Source of the DNA: Dryomyza anilis
Taxonomy: Eukaryota; Arthropoda; Insecta; Diptera; Dryomyzidae
Reading direction: 5' to 3'
Length of the DNA stretch: 64,000 bases
NCBI GenBank assembly: GCA_951804985.1
Contig: OX638131.1
Span: forward strand, 62,133,500 to 62,197,499
Made by a program: the position numbers and the translations under genes. The notes under the pieces are model-generated. The model was not told the DNA's origin. It saw nothing but the letters and a program-made list of their open reading frames with translations, and ran no database searches. Shown here piece after piece: positions 34,201-49,200 of the stretch. How positions within the stretch are numbered: position 1 is the first letter of the stretch; each line of letters opens with the position of its first letter.

Positions 34201-37200
34201 TCAAAAAGATCAAAAAGATCAAAAAGATCAAAAAGATCAAAAAGATCAAAAAGATCAAAAAGACCAAAAAGATCAAAAAGATCAAAAAGATCAAAAAGAT
34301 CAAAAAGATCAAAAAGATCAAAAAGATCAAAAAGATGGAAAAGATCAAAAATGATCAAAAAGATCAAAAAGATCGAAGAGATCAAAAAGATCGAAAAGAT
34401 CGAAAAGATCAAATAGATCAAAAAGTCAAAAAGATCGAAAAGATCAGAAAAAAAAGCAAAAAGATCAAAAAGATCGAAAAGATCGGAAAGATCAAAAAGA
34501 TCAAAAAGATCAAAAAGATCAAAAAGATCAAAAAGATCAAAAAGATCAAAAAGATCAAAAAGATCAAAAAGATCAAAAAGATCAAAAAGATCAAAAAGAT
34601 CAAAAAGATCAAAAAGATCAAAAAGATCAAATAGATCAAAAAGATCATAAAGATCATAAAGATCATAAAGATCAAAAAGATCAAAAAGATCAAAAAGATC
34701 AAAAAGATCGAAAAGATCGGAAAGATCAAAAAGATCAAAAAGATCAAAAAGATCAAAAAGATCAAAAAGATCAAAAAGATCAAAAAGATCAAATAGATCA
34801 AAAAGATCATAAAGATCATAAAGATCAAAAAGATCGAAAAGATCAGAAAGATCAAAAAGATCAAAAAGATCAAAAAGATCAAAAAGATCAAAAAGATCAA
34901 AAAGATCAAAAAGATCAAAAAGATCAAAAAGATCAAAATGATCAAAAAGATCAAAAAGATCAAAAAGATCAAAAAGATCAAAAAGATCAAAAAGATCAAA
35001 AAGATCAAAAAGATCAAAAAGATCAAAAAGATCAAAAAGATCAAAAAGATCAAAAAGATCAAAAAGATCAAAAAGATCAAAAAGATCAAAAAGATCAAAA
35101 AGATCAAAAAGATCAAAAAGATCAAAAAGATCAAAAAGATCAAAAAGAACAAAAAGAACAAAAAGAAATAAAAGAACGAAAAGATCAAAAAGATCAAAAA
35201 GATCAAAAAGATCAAAAAGATCAAAAAGATCACAAAGATCAAAAAGATCGAAAAGATCGAAAAGATCGAAAAGATCGAAAAGATCGAAAAGATCGAAAAG
35301 ATCAAAAAGATCAAAAAGATCAAAAAGATCAAAAAGATCAAAAAGATCGGAAAGATCAAAAAGATCAAAAAGATGGAAAAGTTCAAAAAGATCGAAAAGA
35401 TCAAAATGATCAAAAAGATCGAAAAGATCATAAAGATCGAAAAGATCGAAAAAATCAAAAAGATAGAAAAGATCAAAAAGATCAAAAAAATCAAAAAGAT
35501 CGAAAAGATCAGAAAAAAAAGGAAAAGATCAAAAATATCGAAAAGATCAGAAAGATCGAAAAAATCGAAAAGATCAAAAAGATCAAAAAGATCAGAAAGA
35601 TCGAAAAGATCAAAAAGATGGAAAAGATCAAAAATGATCAAAAAGATCAAAAAGATCAAAAAGATCAAAAAGATCGAAAAGATCAAAAAGATCGAAAAGA
35701 TCGAAAAGATCAAAAAGATAGAAAAGATCACAAAGATCAAAAAATCAAAAAGATCGAAAAGATCAGAAAAAAAGCAAAAAGATCGAAAAGATCAGAAAGA
35801 TCAAAAAGATCAAAAAGATCAAAAAGATCAAAAAGATCAAAAAGATCAAAAAGATCAAAAAGATCAAAAAGATCAAAAAGATTAAAAAGATCAAAAAGAT
35901 CAAAAAGATCAAAAAGATCAAAAAGATCAAAAAGATCAAAAAGATCAAAAAGATCAAAATGATCAAAAAGATCAAAAAGATCGAAGAGATCAAAAAGATC
36001 GAAAAGATCGAAAAGATCAAATAGATCAAAAAGTCAAAAAGATCGAAAAGATCAGAAAAAAAAGCAAAAAGATCAAAAAGATCGAAAAGATCGGAAAGAT
36101 CAAAAAGATCAAAAAGATCAAAAAGATCAAAAAGATCAAAAAGATCAAAAAGATCAAAAAGATCAAAAAGATCAAATAGATCAAAAAGATCATAAAGATC
36201 ATAAAGATCATAAAGATCAAAAAGATCAAAAAGATCAAAAAGATCAAAAAGATCGAAAAGATCGGAAAGATCAAAAAGATCAAAAAGATCAAAAAGATCA
36301 AAAAGATCAAAAAGATCAAATAGATCAAAAAGATCATAAAGATCATAAAGATCAAAAAGATCGAAAAGATCAGAAAGATCAAAAAGATCAAAAAGATCAA
36401 AAAGATCAAAAAGATCAAAAAGATCAAAAAGATCAAAAAGATCAAAAAGATCAAAAAGATCAAAAAGATCAAAAAGATCAAAAAGATCAAAAAGATCAAA
36501 AAGATCAAAAAGATCAAAAAGATCAAAAAGATCAAAAAGATCAAAAAGATCAAAAAGATCAAAAAGATCAAAAAGATCAAAAAGATCAAAAAGATCAAAA
36601 AGATCAAAAAGATCAAAAAGATCAAAAAGATCAAAAAGATCAAAAAGATCAAAAAGATCAAAAAGATCAAAAAGATCAAAAAGATCAAAAAGATCAAAAA
36701 GATCAAAAAGATCAAAAAGATCAAAAAGATCAAAAAGATCAAAAAGATCAAAAAGAACAAAAAGAACAAAAAGAAATAAAAGAACGAAAAGATCAAAAAG
36801 ATCAAAAAGATCAAAAAGATCAAAAAGATCAAAAAGATCAAAAAGATCACAAAGATCAAAAAGATCGAAAAGATCGAAAAGATCGAAAAGATCGAAAAGA
36901 TCGAAAAGATCAAAAAGATCAAAAAGATCAAAAAGATCAAAAAGATCAAAAAGATGGAAAAGTTCAAAAAGATCGAAAAGATCAAAATGATCAAAAAGAT
37001 CGAAAAGATCATGAAGATCGAAAAGATCGAAAAAATCAAAAAGATAGAAAAGATCAAAAAGATCAAAAAAATCAAAAAGATCGAAAAGATCAGAAAAAAA
37101 AGGAAAAGATCAAAAATATCGAAAAGATCAGAAAGATCGAAAAAATCGAAAAGATCAAAAAGATCAAAAAGATCAGAAAGATCGAAAAGATCAAAAAGAT

Positions 37201-40200
37201 GGAAAAGATCAAAAATGATCAAAAAGATCAAAAAGATCAAAAAGATCAAAAAGATCAAAAAGATCGAAAAGATCAAAAAGATCGAAAAGATCGAAAAGAT
37301 CAAAAAGATAGAAAAGATCACAAAGATCAAAAAATCAAAAAGATCGAAAAGATCAGAAAAAAAGCAAAAAGATCGAAAAGATCAGAAAGATCAAAAAGAT
37401 CAAAAAGATCAAAAAGATCAAAAAGATCAAAAAGATCAAAAAGATCAAAAAGATCAAAAAGATCAAAAAGATCAAAAAGATCAAAAAGATCAAAAAGATC
37501 AAAAAGATCAAAAAGATCAAAAAGATCAAAAAGATCAAAAAGATCAAAAAGATCAAAAAGATCAAAAAGATCAAAAAGATCAAAAAGATCAAAAAGATCA
37601 AAAAGATCAAAAAGATCAAAAAGATCAAAAAGATCAAAAAGATCAAAAAGATTAAAAAGATTAAAAAGATCAAAAAGATCAAAAAGATCAAAAAGATCAG
37701 AAAGATCAAAAAAATGGAAAAGATCAAAAAAGATCAAAAAGATCAAAAAGATCAAAAAGATCAAAAAGATCAAAAAGATCAAAAAGATCAAAAAGATCAA
37801 AAATATCAGAAAGATCAAAAAGATCAAAAAGATGGAAAAGATCAAAAAGATCGAAAAGATCAAAAAGATCGAAAAAATCAAAAAGATCGAAAAGATCAGA
37901 AAAAAAGCAAAAAGATCGAAAAGATCAGAAAGATCAAAAAGATCAAAAAGATCAAAAAGATCAAAAAGATCAAAAAGATCAAAAAGATCAAAAAGATCAA
38001 AAAGATCGAAAAGATCAGAAAAAAAGCAAAAAGATCGAAAAGATCAGAAAGATCAAAAAGATCAAAAAGATCAAAAAGATCAAAAAGATCAAAAAGATCA
38101 AAAAGATCAAAAAGATCAAAAAGATCAAAAAGATCAAAAATATCAGAAAGATCAAAAAGATCAAAAAGATGGAAAAGATCAAAAAGATCGAAAAGATCAA
38201 AAAGATCGAAAAAATCAAAAAGATCGAAAAGATCAGAAAAAAAGCAAAAAGATCGAAAAGATCAGAAAGATCAAAAAGATCAAAAAGATCAAAAAGATCA
38301 AAAAAATCGAAAAGATCAAAAAGATCAAAAAGATCAGAAAGATCGAAAAGATCAAAAAGATGGAAAAGATCAAAAATGATCAAAAAGATCAAAAAGATCA
38401 AAAAGATCAAAAAGATCGAAAAGATCAAAAAGATCGAAAAGATCGAAAAGATCAAAAAGATAGAAAAGATCACAAAGATCAAAAAATCAAAAAGATCGAA
38501 AAGATCAGAAAAAAAGCAAAAAGATCGAAAAGATCAGAAAGATCAAAAAGATCAAAAAGATCAAAAAGATCAAAAAGATCAAAAAGATCAAAAAGATCAA
38601 AAAGATCAAAAAGATCAAAAAGATTAAAAAGATCAAAAAGATCAAAAAGATCAAAAAGATCAAAAAGATCAAAAAGATCAAAAAGATCAAAAAGATCAAA
38701 ATGATCAAAAAGATCAAAAAGATCGAAGAGATCAAAAAGATCGAAAAGATCGAAAAGATCAAATAGATCAAAAAGTCAAAAAGATCGAAAAGATCAGAAA
38801 AAAAAGCAAAAAGATCAAAAAGATCGAAAAGATCGGAAAGATCAAAAAGATCAAAAAGATCAAAAAGATCAAAAAGATCAAAAAGATCAAAAAGATCAAA
38901 AAGATCAAAAAGATCAAAAAGATCAAATAGATCAAAAAGATCATAAAGATCATAAAGATCATAAAGATCAAAAAGATCAAAAAGATCAAAAAGATCAAAA
39001 AGATCGAAAAGATCGGAAAGATCAAAAAGATCAAAAAGATCAAAAAGATCAAAAAGATCAAAAAGATCAAATAGATCAAAAAGATCATAAAGATCATAAA
39101 GATCAAAAAGATCGAAAAGATCAGAAAGATCAAAAAGATCAAAAAGATCAAAAAGATCAAAAAGATCAAAAAGATCAAAAAGATCAAAAAGATCAAAAAG
39201 ATCAAAAAGATCAAAAAGATCAAAAAGATCAAAAAGATCAAAAAGATCAAAAAGATCAAAAAGATCAAAAAGATCAAAAAGATCAAAAAGATCAAAAAGA
39301 TCAAAAAGATCAAAAAGATCAAAAAGATCAAAAAGATCAAAAAGATCAAAAAGATCAAAAAGATCAAAAAGATCAAAAAGATCAAAAAGATCAAAAAGAT
39401 CAAAAAGATCAAAAAGATCAAAAAGATCAAAAAGATCAAAAAGATCAAAAAGATCAAAAAGATCAAAAAGATCAAAAAGATCAAAAAGATCAAAAAGAAC
39501 AAAAAGAACAAAAAGAAATAAAAGAACGAAAAGATCAAAAAGATCAAAAAGATCAAAAAGATCAAAAAGATCAAAAAGATCAAAAAGATCACAAAGATCA
39601 AAAAGATCGAAAAGATCGAAAAGATCGAAAAGATCGAAAAGATCAAAAAGATCAAAAAGATCAAAAAGATCAAAAAGATCAAAAAGATGGAAAAGTTCAA
39701 AAAGATCGAAAAGATCAAAATGATCAAAAAGATCGAAAAGATCATGAAGATCGAAAAGATCGAAAAAATCAAAAAGATAGAAAAGATCAAAAAGATCAAA
39801 AAAATCAAAAAGATCGAAAAGATCAGAAAAAAAAGGAAAAGATCAAAAATATCGAAAAGATCAGAAAGATCGAAAAAATCGAAAAGATCAAAAAGATCAA
39901 AAAGATCAGAAAGATCGAAAAGATCAAAAAGATGGAAAAGATCAAAAATGATCAAAAAGATCAAAAAGATCAAAAAGATCAAAAAGATCAAAAAGATCGA
40001 AAAGATCAAAAAGATCGAAAAGATCGAAAAGATCAAAAAGATAGAAAAGATCACAAAGATCAAAAAATCAAAAAGATCGAAAAGATCAGAAAAAAAGCAA
40101 AAAGATCGAAAAGATCAGAAAGATCAAAAAGATCAAAAAGATCAAAAAGATCAAAAAGATCAAAAAGATCAAAAAGATCAAAAAGATCAAAAAGATCAAA

Positions 40201-43200
40201 AAGATCAAAAAGATCAAAAAGATCAAAAAGATCAAAAAGATCAAAAAGATCAAAAAGATCAAAAAGATCAAAAAGATCAAAAAGATCAAAAAGATCAAAA
40301 AGATCAAAAAGATCAAAAAGATCAAAAAGATCAAAAAGATCAAAAAGATCAAAAAGATCAAAAAGATCAAAAAGATCAAAAAGATCAAAAAGATCAAAAA
40401 GATTAAAAAGATTAAAAAGATCAAAAAGATCAAAAAGATCAAAAAGATCAGAAAGATCAAAAAAATGGAAAAGATCAAAAAAGATCAAAAAGATCAAAAA
40501 GATCAAAAAGATCAAAAAGATCAAAAAGATCAAAAAGATCAAAAAGATCAAAAAGATCAAAAAGATCAAAAATATCAGAAAGATCAAAAAGATCAAAAAG
40601 ATGGAAAAGATCAAAAAGATCGAAAAGATCAAAAAGATCGAAAAAATCAAAAAGATCGAAAAGATCAGAAAAAAAGCAAAAAGATCGAAAAGATCAGAAA
40701 GATCAAAAAGATCAAAAAGATCAAAAAGATCAAAAAGATCAAAAAGATCAAAAAGATCAAAAAGATCAAAAAGATCAAAAAGATCAAAAAGATCAAAAAG
40801 ATCAAAAAGATCAAAAAGATCAAAAAGATCAAAAAGATCAAAAAGATCAAAAAGATCAAAAAGATTAAAAAGATCAAAAAGATTAAAAAGATCAAAAAGA
40901 TCAAAAAGATCAAAAAGTTCAGAAAGATCAAAAAGATGGAAAAGATCAAAAAAGATCAAAAAGATCAAAAAGATCAAAAAGATCAAAAAGATCAAAAAGA
41001 TCAAAAAGATCAAAAAGATCAAAAAGATCAAAAAGATCAAAAAGATCAAAAAGATCAAAAAGATCAAAAAGATCAAAAAGATCAAAAAGATCAAAAAGAT
41101 CAAAAAGATCAAAAAGATCAAAAAGATCAAAAAGATCAAAAAGATCAAAAAGATCAAAAAGATCAAAAAGATCAAAAAGATCAAAAAGATCAAAAAGATC
41201 AAAAAGATCAAAAAGATCAAAAAGATCAAAAAGATCAAAAAGATCAAAAAGATCAAAAAGATCAAAAAGATCAAAAAGATCAAAAAGATCAAAAAGATCA
41301 AAAAGATCAAAAAGATCAAAAAGATCAAAAAGATCAAAAAGATCAAAAAGATCAAAAAGATCAAAAAGATCAAAAAGATCAAAAAGATCAAAAAGATCAA
41401 AAAGATCAAAAAGATCAAAAAGATCAAAAAGATCAAAAAGATCAAAAAGATCAAAAAGATCAAAAAGATCAAAAAGATCAAAAAGATCAAAAAGATCAAA
41501 AAGATCAAAAAGATCAAAAATATCAGAAAGATCAAAAAGATCAAAAAGATGGAAAAGATCAAAAAGATCGAAAAGATCAAAAAGATCGAAAAAATCAAAA
41601 AGATCGAAAAGATCGAAAAGATCAAAGAGATAGAAAAGATCAAAAAGATCAAAAAAATCAAAAAGATCAGAAAAAAAAGCAAAAAGATCAAAAAGATCGA
41701 AAAGATCAGAAAGATCGAAAAAATCGAAAAGATCAAAAAGATAGAAATGATCAAAAAGATCAAAAAATAAAAAAGATCGAAAAGATCAGAAAGATCAAAA
41801 AGATCAAAAAGATCAAAAAGATCAAAAAGATCAAAAAGATCAAAAAGATCAAAAAGATCAAAAAGATCAAAAAGACCAAAAAGACCAAAAAGATCAAAAA
41901 GATCAAAAAGATCAAAAAGATCAAAAAGATCAAAAAGATCAAAAAGATCAAAAAGATCAAAAAGATCAAAAAGATCAAAAAGACCAAAAAGATCAAAAAG
42001 ATCAAAAAGATCAAAAAGACCAAAAAGATCAAAAAGATCAAAAAGATCAAAAAGATCAAAAAGATCAAAAAGATCAAAAAGATCAAAAAGATCAAAAAGA
42101 TCAAAAAGATCAAAAAGATCAAAAAGATCAAAAAGATCAAAAAGATCAAAAAGATCAAAAAGATCAAAAAGATCAAAAAGATCAAAAAGATCAAAAAGAT
42201 CAAAAAGATCAAAAAGATCAAAAAGATCAAAAAGATCAAAAAGATCAAAAAGATCAAAAAGATCAAAAAGATCAAAAAGATCAAAAAGATCAAAAAGATC
42301 AAAAAGATCAAAAAGATCAAAAAGATCAAAAAGATCAAAAAGATCAAAAAGATCAAAAAGATCAAAAAGATCAAAAAGATCAAAAAGATCAAAAAGATCA
42401 AAAAGATCAAAAAGATCAAAAAGATCAAAAAGATCAAAAAGATCAAAAAGATCAAAAAGATCAAAAAGATCAAAAAGATCAAAAAGATCAAAAAGATCAA
42501 AAAGATCAAAAAGATCAAAAAGATTAAAAAGATCAAAAAGATCAAAAAGATCAGAAAGATCAAAAAGATGGAAAAGATCAAAAAAGATCAAAAAGATCAA
42601 AAAGATCAAAAAGATCAAAAAGATCAAAAAGATCAAAAAGATCAAAAAGATCAAAAAGATCAAAAAGATCAAAAAGATCAAAAAGATCAAAAAGATCAAA
42701 AAGATCAAAAAGATCAAAAATATCAGAAAGATCAAAAAGATCAAAAAGATGGAAAAGATCAAAAAGATCGAAAAGATCAAAAAGATCGAAAAAATCAAAA
42801 AGATCGAAAAGATCAGAAAAAAAGCAAAAAGATCGAAAAGATCAGAAAGATCAAAAAGATCAAAAAGATCAAAAAGATCAAAAAGATCAAAAAGATCAAA
42901 AAGATCAAAAAGATCAAAAAGATCAAAAAGATCAAAAAGATCAAAAAGATTAAAAAGATCAAAAAGATTAAAAAGATCAAAAAGATCAAAAAGATCAAAA
43001 AGATCAGAAAGATCAAAAAGATGGAAAAGATCAAAAAAGATCAAAAAGATCAAAAAGATCAAAAAGATCAAAAAGATCAAAAAGATCAAAAAGATCAAAA
43101 AGATCAAAAAGATCAAAAAGATCAAAAAGATCAAAAAGATCAAAAAGATCAAAAAGATCAAAAAGATCAAAAAGATCAAAAAGATCAAAAAGATCAAAGA

Positions 43201-46200
43201 GATCAAAAAGATCAAAAAGATCAAAAAGATCAAAAAGATCAAAAAGATCAAAAAGATCAAAAAGATCAAAAAGATCAAAAAGATCAAAAAGATCAAAAAG
43301 ATCAAAAAGATCAAAAAGATCAAAAAGATCAAAAAGATCAAAAAGATCAAAAAGATCAAAAAGATCAAAAAGATCAAAAAGATCAAAAAGATCAAAAAGA
43401 TCAAAAAGATCAAAAAGATCAAAAAGATCAAAAAGATCAAAAAGATCAAAAAGATCAAAAAGATCAAAAAGATCAAAAAGATCAAAAAGATCAAAAAGAT
43501 CAAAAAGATCAAAAAGATCAAAAAGATCAAAAAGATCAAAAAGATCAAAAAGATCAAAAAGATCAAAAAGATCAAAAAGATCAAAAAGATCAAAAAGATC
43601 AAAAAGATCAAAAAGATCGAAAAGATCAAAAAGATCAAAAAGATCAAAAAGATCAAAAAGATCAAAAAGATCAAAAAGATCAAAAATATCAGAAAGATCA
43701 AAAAGATCAAAAAGATGGAAAAGATCAAAAAGATCGAAAAGATCAAAAAGATCGAAAAAATCAAAAAGATCGAAAAGATCGAAAAGATCAAAGAGATAGA
43801 AAAGATCAAAAAGATCAAAAAAATCAAAAAGATCAGAAAAAAAAGCAAAAAGATCAAAAAGATCGAAAAGATCAGAAAGATCGAAAAAATCGAAAAGATC
43901 AAAAAGATAGAAATGATCAAAAAGATCAAAAAATAAAAAAGATCAAAAAGATCAAAAAGATCAAAAAGATCAAAAAGATCAAAAAGATCAAAAAGATCAA
44001 AAAGATCAAAAAGATCAAAAAGATCAAAAAGATCAAAAAGACCAAAAAGACCAAAAAGATCAAAAAGATCAAAAAGATCAAAAAGATCAAAAAGATCAAA
44101 AAGATCAAAAAGATCAAAAAGATCAAAAAGATCAAAAAGACCAAAAAGATCAAAAAGATCAAAAAGATCAAAAAGACCAAAAAGATCAAAAAGATCAAAA
44201 AGATCAAAAAGATCAAAAAGATCAAAAAGATCAAAAAGATCAAAAAGATCAAAAAGATCAAAAAGATCAAAAAGATCAAAAAGATCAAAAAGATCAAAAA
44301 GATCAAAAAGATCAAAAAGATCAAAAAGATCAAAAAGATCAAAAAGATCAAAAAGATCAAAAAGATCAAAAAGATCAAAAAGATCAAAAAGATCAAAAAG
44401 ATCAAAAAGATCAAAAAGATCAAAAAGATCAAAAAGATCAAAAAGATCAAAAAGATCAAAAAGATCAAAAAGATCAAAAAGATCAAAAAGATCAAAAAGA
44501 TCAAAAAGATCAAAAAGATCAAAAAGATCAAAAAGATCAAAAAGATCAAAAAGATCAAAAAGATCAAAAAGATCAAAAAGATCAAAAAGATCAAAAAGAT
44601 CAAAAAGATCAAAAAGATCAAAAAGATCAAAAAGATCAAAAAGATCAAAAAGATCAAAAAGATCAAAAAGATCAAAAAGATCAAAAAGATCAAAAAGATC
44701 AAAAAGATCAAAAAGATCAAAAAGATCAAAAAGATCAAAAAGATCAAAAAGATCAAAAAGATCAAAAAGATCAAAAAGATCAAAAAGATGAAAAAGATGA
44801 AAAAGATCAAAAAGATGAAAAAGATCAAAAAGATCAAAAAGATCAAAGAGATCAAAAAGATCAAAAAGATCAAAAAGATCAAAAAGATCAAAAAGATCGA
44901 AAAGATCGAAAAGATCAAAGAGATAGAAAAGATCAAAAAGATCAAAAAAATCAAAAAGATCAGAAAAAAAAGCAAAAAGATCAAAAAGATCGAAAAGATC
45001 AGAAAGATCGAAAAAATCGAAAAGATCAAAAAGATAGAAATGATCAAAAAGATCAAAAAATAAAAAAGATCGAAAAGATCAGAAAGATCAAAAAGATCAA
45101 AAAGATCAAAAAGATCAAAAAGATCAAAAAGATCAAAAAGATCAAAAAGATCAAAAAGATCAAAAAGACCAAAAAGATCAAAAAGATCAAAAAGATCAAA
45201 AAGATCAAAAAGATCAAAAAGATCAAAAAGATCAAAAAGATCAAAAAGATCAAAAAGATCAAAAAGATCAAAAAGATCAAAAAGATCAAAAAGATCAAAA
45301 AGACCAAAAAGATCAAAAAGATCAAAAAGATCAAAAAGATCAAAAAGATCAAAAAGATCAAAAAGATCAAAAAGATCAAAAAGATCAAAAAGATCAAAAA
45401 GATCAAAAAGATCAAAAAGATCAAAAAGATCAAAAAGATCAAAAAGATCAAAAAGATCAAAAAGATCAAAAAGATCAAAAAGATCAAAAAGATCAAAAAG
45501 ATCAAAAAGATCAAAAAGATCAAAAAGATCAAAAAGATCAAAAAGATCAAAAAGATCAAAAAGATCAAAAAGATCAAAAAGATCAAAAAGATCAAAAAGA
45601 TCAAAAAGATCAAAAAGATCAAAAAGATCAAAAAGATCAAAAAGATCAAAAAGATCAAAAAGATCAAAAAGATCAAAAAGATCAAAAAGATCAAAAAGAT
45701 CAAAAAGATCAAAAAGATCAAAAAGATCAAAAAGATCAAAAAGATCAAAAAGATCAAAAAGATCAAAAAGATCAAAAAGATCAAAAAGATCAAAAAGATC
45801 AAAAAGATCAAAAAGATCAAAAAGATCAAAAAGATCAAAAAGATCAAAAAGATCAAAAAGATCAAAAAGATCAAAAAGATCAAAAAGATCAAAAAGATCA
45901 AAAAGATCAAAAAGATCAAAAAGATCAAAAAGATCAAAAAGATCAAAAAGATCAAAAAGATCAAAAAGATCAAAAAGATCAAAAAGATCAAAAAGATCAA
46001 AAAGATCAAAAAGATCAAAAAGATCAAAAAGATCAAAAAGATCAAAAAGATGAAAAAGATGAAAAAGATCAAAAAGATCAAAAAGATGAAAAAGATCAAA
46101 AAGATCAAAAAGATCAAAAAGATCAAAAAGATCAAAAAGATCAAAAAGATCAAAAAGATCAAAGAGATCAAAAAGATCAAAAAGATCGAAAAGATCGAAA

Positions 46201-49200
46201 AGATCGAAAAGATCGAAAAGATCGAAAAGATCGAAAAGATCGAAAAGATCGAAAAGATCGAAAAGATCGAAAAGATCGAAAAGATCGAAAAGATCGAAAA
46301 GATCGAAAAGATCGAAAAGATCGAAAAGATCAAAAAGATCAAAAAGATCAAAAAGATCAAAAAGATCAAAAAGATCAGAAAGATCAAAAAGATCAAAAAG
46401 ATCGAAAAGATCAAAAAGATCATAAAGATCAAAAAGATCATAAAGATCGAAAAGATCGAAAAGATCGAAAAAATCAAAAAGATAGAAAAGATCAAAAAGA
46501 TCAAAAAAATCAAAAAGATCAAAAAGATCAAAAAGATCAAAAAGATCAAAAAGATCAAAAAGATCAAAAAGATCAAAAAGATCAAAAAGATCAAAAAGAT
46601 CAAAAAGATCAAAAAGATCAAAAAGATCAAAAAGATCAAAAAGATCAAAAAGATCAAAAAGATCAGAAAGATCGAAAAGATCAAAAAGATGGAAAAGATC
46701 AAAAATGATCAAAAAGATCAAAAAGATCAAAAAGATCGAAAAGATCAAAAAGATCGAAAAGATCGAAAAGATCAAAAAGATAGAAAAGATCAAAAAGATC
46801 GAAAAGATCAGAAAAAAAAGCAAAAAGATCAAAAAGATCGAAAAGATCAGAAAGATCAAAAAGATCAAAAAGATCAAAAAGATCAAAAAGATCAAAAAGA
46901 TCAAAAAGATCAAAAAGATCAAAAAGATCAAAAAGATCAAAAAGATCAAAAAGATCAAAAAGATCAAAAAGATCAAAAAGATCAAAAAGATCAAAAAGAT
47001 CAAAAAGATCAAAAAGATCAAAAAGATCAAAAAGATCAAAAAGATCAAAAAGATCAAAAAGATCAAAAAGATCAAAAAGATCGAAAAGATCAAAAAGATG
47101 GAAAAGATCAAAAATGATCAAAAAGATCAAAAAGATCGAAGAGATCAAAAAGATCGAAAAGATCGAAAAGATCAAATAGATCAAAAAGTCAAAAAGATCG
47201 AAAAGATCAGAAAAAAAAGCAAAAAGATCAAAAAGATCGAAAAGATCAGAAAGATCAAAAAGATCAAAAAGATCAAAAAGATCAAAAAGATCAAAAAGAT
47301 CAAAAAGATCAAAAAGATCAAAAAGATCAAAAAGATCAAAAAGATCAAAAAGACCAAAAAGACCAAAAAGATCAAAAAGATCAAAAAGATCAAAAAGATC
47401 AAAAAGATCAAAAAGATCAAAAAGATCAAAAAGATCAAAAAGATCAAAAAGATCAAAAAGATCAAAAAGATCAAAAAGATCAAAAAGATCAAAAAGATCA
47501 AAAAGATCAAAAAGACCAAAAAGACCAAAAAGATCAAAAAGATCAAAAAGATCAAAAAGACCAAAAAGATCAAAAAGATCAAAAAGATCAAAAAGATCAA
47601 AAAGATCAAAAAGATCAAAAAGATCAAAAAGATCAAAAAGATCAAAAAGATCAAAAAGATCAAAAAGATCAAAAAGATCAAAAATATCAAAAAGATCAAA
47701 AAGATCAAAAAGATCAAAAAGATCAAAAAGATCAAAAAGATCAAAAAGATCAAAAAGATCAAAAAGATCAAAAAGATCAAAAAGATCAAAAAGATCAAAA
47801 AGATCAAAAAGATCAAAAAGATCAAAAAGATCAAAAAGATCAAAAAGATCAAAAAGATCAAAAAGATCAAAAAGATGAAAAAGATGAAAAAGATCAAAAA
47901 GATCAAAAAGATCAAAAAGATGAAAAAGATCAAAAAGATCAAAAAGATCAAAAAGATCAAAAAGATCAAAGAGATCAAAAAGATCAAAAAGATCAAAAAG
48001 ATCAAAAAGATCGAAAAGATCGAAAAGATCGAAAAGATCGAAAAGATCGAATAGATCGAAAAGATCGAAAAGATCGAAAAGATCGAAAAGATCGAAAAGA
48101 TCGAAAAGATCGAAAAGATCGAAAAGATCAAAAAGATCAAAAAGATCAAAAAGATCAAAAAGATCAAAAAGATCAAAAAGATCAAAAAGATCAAAAAGAT
48201 CGAAAAGATCAAAAAGATCAAAAAGATCAAAAAGATCATAAAGATCGAAAAGATCGAAAAAATCAAAAAGATAGAAAAGATCAAAAAGATCAAAAAAATC
48301 AAAAAGATCGAAAAGATCAGAAAGATCAAAAAGATCAAAAAGATCAAAAAGATCAAAAAGATCAAAAAGATCAAAAAGATCAAAAAGATCAAAAAGATCA
48401 AAAAGATCAAAAAGATCAAAAAGATCAAAAAGATCAAAAAGATCAAAAAGATCAAAAAGATCAAAAAGATCAAAAAGATCAAAAAGATCAAAAAGATCAG
48501 AAAGATCGAAAAGATCAAAAAGATGGAAAAGATCAAAAATGACCAAAAAGATCAAAAAGATCAAAAAGATCGAAAAGATCAAAAAGATCGAAAAGATCGA
48601 AAAGATCAAAAAGATAGAAAAGATCAAAAAGATCAAAAAATCAAAAAGATCGAAAAGATCAGAAAAAAAAGCAAAAAGATCAAAAAGATCGAAAAGATCA
48701 GAAAGATCAAAAAGATCAAAAAGATCAAAAAGATCAAAAAGATCAAAAAGATCAAAAAGATCAAAAAGATCAAAAAGATCAAAAAGATCAAAAAGATCAA
48801 AAAGATCAAAAAGATCAAAAAGATCAAAAAGATCAAAAAGATCAAAAAGATCAAAAAGATCAAAAAGATCAAAAAGATCAAAAAGATCAAAAAGATCGAA
48901 AAGATCAAAAAGATGGAAAAGATCAAAAATGATCAAAAAGATCAAAAAGATCGAAGAGATCAAAAAGATCGAAAAGATCGAAAAGATCAAATAGATCAAA
49001 AAGTCAAAAAGATCGAAAAGATCAGAAAAAAAAGCAAAAAGATCACAAAGATCGAAAAGATCAGAAAGATCAAAAAGATCAAAAAGATCAAAAAGATCAA
49101 AAAGATCAAAAAGATCAAAAAGATCAAAAAGATCAAAAAGATCAAAAAGATCAAAAAGACCAAAAAGATCAAAAAGATCAAAAAGATCAAAAAGATCAAA